From: XYD2-FULL-39-9 sp964561035
GTDB taxonomy: Bacteria; Patescibacteriota; Patescibacteriia; Magasanikbacterales; GWA2-37-8
Direction: 5' to 3'
DNA length: 22,746 nucleotides
Assembly: GCA_964561035.1 (NCBI GenBank)
Contig: CAZLNR010000014.1
Location: 1 to 22,746, forward strand
Under the pieces are notes generated by a model. It was not told where the DNA came from and ran no database searches. It saw only the letters and a program-made list of their open reading frames with translations. This document shows positions 20,113-22,746 of the stretch, piece after piece; position 1 is the stretch's first letter; each line of letters begins with the position of its first letter. Position numbers and translations under genes: made by a program.

Positions 20113-22003
20113 AATTAAGTGGTAATTCCTCTCCCATAAAATCAAGCTTTTCTCCAGTTATAGTATCTTCGGCTTGAACATGCACTTTTGAGATTAGCAA
20201 GTTTTGAGTAGGATTTATCTTGTTAAGAGTGACTGAAAAAGGCAGGGCAAGCACATCAACACTTTCTGGCATAGCGGGAATATTCCAGGTAATTTTTTTA
20301 GTACCAGCATTATAGTTTATTTCACCGGCTGGAGCTGCCTCAGGCAGGCTGACCGAAACATCGCCGAATATATCGGCGATAAGGGTTACATTTTTCAGAG
20401 GGTGAAAATTATTGGTGAGTACCCAGTTTATTTGATGTTTTGCACCAGCTCCAGAACCAGACACAGAATCTCGCGCCTCAAAAGCAAGGTCAGAGTTAAC
20501 GGTCATAACAATTTGGTTGCTGGAAATGCTTTGATTTTTATCGGCAACGTCTCTGAAGCTTACATCCGCCAATGCGGTAATGGTAAATGAATTACCAAGC
20601 GCGGAAAGATCAATCGCGTCGGTGTCGCGCAGCGGAAGAGAGATGTCAATCGTAATTTCTTTGCCCTTAGCAATGCTGGCAAGTTCAGGAATTTTATTTT
20701 TATCCCATGTAATTTCACCTTTGCGCAGCGTGTCGTTTATCTGCGTGCCGCGTATGTCGCCATCGTATGTGTCTTTAATTTTTGGCCAGTCAATGAGGGT
20801 CAGTTTTTTTATAGCCGGACCAGTAAGGCTTAGGTGTACGGTGGCGTTTTTAATTGTTTCCGTGCTTTGGTTTTTTAGAGACAGGGTCAGGTTTAGGTTG
20901 CCGCCTGGTTGCACGCTAAAATTTGCAAGCGACCCGTTAATAGCCAAGTTAAAATTTACATCGTTTTGCGCCAGTTCGGTTGTGATTTTGTTATCGAGCA
21001 GGCTAAATGTTTTGTTGTTGGCAGTAACAAGCAGGGCGCCGGAAATATCGCCTGTTTCTTGGCTTGAGCTGGAGAAGTTTCCGGCTAGTTTGTATGTCCA
21101 AGTATCTGCGGCAGAGGTTTGGGTTTTGCCAGGTTCTACCACCCAGGTTAAGTCTTTAGTCAGAGCAGGAGAAGAAGAAGTCAGGGCGAAATTTTTTGGC
21201 CATGAAGGTTTAATTTCTATTTTTGAGATAGCTGAATCTGCCTGTTTTTTTAAAGTGAATGTATACTCGGAAGCGTTGCCAACCGTTGTTTTATTGGAGC
21301 CGGCGACTGTCAGGGTAAACGGTGATTTGTCGGTGGTGATATCCATGATTGAGGCGGTTTGCAGTTCGGAACCAAAATTAGCTGGTTGGTAGGTAAGGAA
21401 AGCGCGTAATGATTGTTTTTGTCCTACAGATCCATACAATATGCCGGTTATTGAGAGTTCTTTCTTTTTGCCTGCAGGAATTGAGCCGACATCCCATTCG
21501 GTATGGCCAAGGTTTTTTGCCTCAAGACTGCTTTGGGAAAATACAAAACCTTCCGGGTACTGTATGTTTAGTATGGCTTTTTTAATATCTACACCCTGAT
21601 TATTTTCATAAGCGATGATGTAAGTTGTTGTCGCTCCGGCAATAGTCGTGGCAGGACCGGAGATATGCATTTCAATTTTATCTTCAGCAAATTTTTGATT
21701 TCCCGGCATAAAAAATAGCCCTACCCAAGCTGCGGCTGCCAATACGCCGCCAAACAGAAGTATGCCCAAAAAAGTTTTAAATGTAGAATGTGTTTTTTTG
21801 ATTTTAATTTTTTTCATATCAGGCAGATGACCTGATTCATCTTGGTAAATTTGTGTTAGCTGTTTAGATATTTTTGTTTCTTTTATACTCTCGCTGGCTC
21901 GTGCAGCTGCGGTTTTCACCGTTCGCTTGCGGCGAGGTTTTTTAATTTCTGGTTCTGTGTTTTCCGAGAGAGAAGTGGAAGAAAAAGATGGCTCTTCAGG
22001 CAT
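20111..22003 (-). CDS. large membrane-anchored beta-rich surface protein, 630 aa
   Basis: I do not assign a named family. Residues 1-75 form a basic, Ser/Thr/Lys-rich cytoplasmic tail (KKPRRKRTVK), and a TM helix covers about 77-98. The remaining 530 residues are extracytoplasmic and beta-rich. They contain several Ig-like or DUF11-like repeats of about 110-130 residues, with recurring patterns such as NLTLSLKNQSTETIKNATVH, and ITWDKNKIPELASIAKGKEI next to ITWNIPAMPESVDVLALPFS. There are no cysteines. The DUF4012-like gene ends 26 bp upstream on the same strand, so the pair probably forms one transcript. A surface or adhesion role is inferred from the architecture. Confidence 0.75.
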   Translation of the reverse strand: MPEEPSFSSTSLSENTEPEIKKPRRKRTVKTAAARASESIKETKISKQLTQIYQDESGHLPDMKKIKIKKTHSTFKTFLGILLFGGVLAAAAWVGLFFMPGNQKFAEDKIEMHISGPATTIAGATTTYIIAYENNQGVDIKKAILNIQYPEGFVFSQSSLEAKNLGHTEWDVGSIPAGKKKELSITGILYGSVGQKQSLRAFLTYQPANFGSELQTASIMDITTDKSPFTLTVAGSNKTTVGNASEYTFTLKKQADSAISKIEIKPSWPKNFALTSSSPALTKDLTWVVEPGKTQTSAADTWTYKLAGNFSSSSQETGDISGALLVTANNKTFSLLDNKITTELAQNDVNFNLAINGSLANFSVQPGGNLNLTLSLKNQSTETIKNATVHLSLTGPAIKKLTLIDWPKIKDTYDGDIRGTQINDTLRKGEITWDKNKIPELASIAKGKEITIDISLPLRDTDAIDLSALGNSFTITALADVSFRDVADKNQSISSNQIVMTVNSDLAFEARDSVSGSGAGAKHQINWVLTNNFHPLKNVTLIADIFGDVSVSLPEAAPAGEINYNAGTKKITWNIPAMPESVDVLALPFSVTLNKINPTQNLLISKVHVQAEDTITGEKLDFMGEELPLN

Positions 22004-22029
22004 ATATATTAGGGTTAGATAATTTGTAA

Positions 22030-22746
22030 TTATTCATTTTTTTTCATGACCAAACTCCAGATTTGATCTTCGTTAAGCGCGGTGTTAGCGACAGAAATGC
22101 CGTTTGGCGCAGCTAAAACACCGAGGCCGTTATGCCAGGCAGGAGACCAGCTGTTTGGATAAATGATCTGGCTTTCAAATTCGCTATCCACACCCGATTG
22201 TTTTTGGGCAATAAGCTGGTAGGTGGAAGCAGGGTTTTGGTTTTGGAAAATTTTTGTCCAGTTATCGAGGTTGGTGCGAGAATCATCAGACCAGGCTTTA
22301 AATGGCAGTTTGTAAATGAACTGTACCTGGGAAGTTTGACCTGGTTCGGTAATGATCCAGTTGCCAAATGAGGTTTTGCCAAATTCATTTATGATTTTTG
22401 TGCCAGAGGTTGGGTCTGTGCCCATTTCTTTTTCCATTTGGGATAAGAAAATATCTTTTTCATACCAAGTTTCAGGTACTTTAAACATTCTTTCGTCTGG
22501 CCAGGTAAAGCCGCTGGCGCGCACAAGTTCGCTTCCTTGAGGTGTATATAGTCGCAGATAGTCTATGTTGGTTTGACCATATAAATCTTCATCTGGGTTT
22601 CCAGTGTGTTTTCTGGTAATAACCACGCTGTCTAAAATTGTTCCATCCGGTTGCACAACAGCTTGATGGCTTATGTGCTGTTTAATTTTTGCGTCGCTTT
22701 TTTGTCCTTGAATATTTGTATTTACTACCATCATGTAATCCTGGTT
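22030..22746 (-). CDS. C-terminal part of a DUF4012-like protein (cut by window edge)
   Basis: The frame stays open to the last base of the window (NQDYMMVVNTNIQGQKSDAK), so the start lies outside and ATG 22734 is probably internal. The visible 238 residues resemble the C-terminal half of DUF4012-like CPR proteins: the NxNIQGQKSD segment, then a beta-rich domain with DGTILDSVVITRKHTG, DYLRLYTPQGSELVRASGF and a C-terminal NSWSPAWHNGLGV region. The function of this family is not established; members are large membrane-anchored proteins, sometimes near polysaccharide genes. The next gene downstream is the beta-rich surface protein, 26 bp away. Confidence 0.7.
   Translation of the reverse strand, partial: NQDYMMVVNTNIQGQKSDAKIKQHISHQAVVQPDGTILDSVVITRKHTGNPDEDLYGQTNIDYLRLYTPQGSELVRASGFTWPDERMFKVPETWYEKDIFLSQMEKEMGTDPTSGTKIINEFGKTSFGNWIITEPGQTSQVQFIYKLPFKAWSDDSRTNLDNWTKIFQNQNPASTYQLIAQKQSGVDSEFESQIIYPNSWSPAWHNGLGVLAAPNGISVANTALNEDQIWSLVMKKNE

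Noticed and set aside
1..22746. CRISPR array, insertion sequence or prophage
   Set aside because: I saw no regularly spaced repeats, transposase or integrase motifs, or terminal inverted repeats. The baseplate-J-like protein is isolated.

Overview
The window looks like a piece of a Candidate Phyla Radiation (Patescibacteria) genome, probably assembled from a metagenome. The basis is AT-rich DNA with standard stop codons (TAA, TAG and TGA all used as stops), minimal housekeeping proteins, weak or absent Shine-Dalgarno sequences, and lineage-typical envelope proteins (a C-terminal DUF4012-like fragment, an LCP protein, a FemAB-type transferase, a LssY_C-like protein). The phylum assignment is inference. 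One 100-N scaffold gap is present at 11310-11409 and is artificial.

Layout. Positions 1-900 hold an AT-rich spacer, then a markedly GC-richer island (about 250-780). The island carries two minus-strand small-ORF units, each with its own promoter and terminator. Positions 919-2507 (minus) are a translation/RNA operon, rpmF-nusB-rnc-tRNA-Lys(CTT)-tRNA-Arg(TCG), closed by a terminator. Positions 2611-5488 (plus) are two separate transcription units for cysteine-free, charged, probably cytoplasmic helical proteins of unknown function. Positions 5491-7473 (plus) hold a FemAB-like peptidoglycan bridge enzyme, tRNA-Arg(CCG) and a LssY_C-like membrane protein. Positions 7473-14699 (minus) form a long run: LCP protein, der, a 95-aa unknown, pth, dprA, then topA with its own promoter. 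Positions 14803-16801 (plus) hold tRNA-Val(CAC), a two-TM protein, tRNA-Arg(GCG), and a membrane-anchored protein with a baseplate-J-like segment. Positions 16803-18813 are thrS, preceded by a well-formed T-box riboswitch with an ACC (Thr) specifier. Positions 18831-20104 hold a 73-aa unknown and miaA. Positions 20111-22746 (minus) are a large surface or secreted protein and the C-terminal end of a DUF4012-like protein cut by the window edge.

How the genes fit together. Most genes serve translation (L32, ThrRS, Pth, Der, MiaA, five tRNAs), RNA and DNA maintenance (RNase III, NusB, TopA, DprA) or the cell envelope (LCP, FemAB-like, LssY_C-like, DUF4012-like, beta-rich surface proteins).

The main points of interest are: the T-box, with mutually exclusive terminator and antiterminator pairing visible in the sequence; promoters placed so that transcripts would be leaderless; near-identical promoter blocks in front of unrelated unknown genes; tRNAs interleaved with mRNAs; an Arg GCG anticodon; and a pth gene split only by a scaffolding artefact that can be repaired from the sequence.
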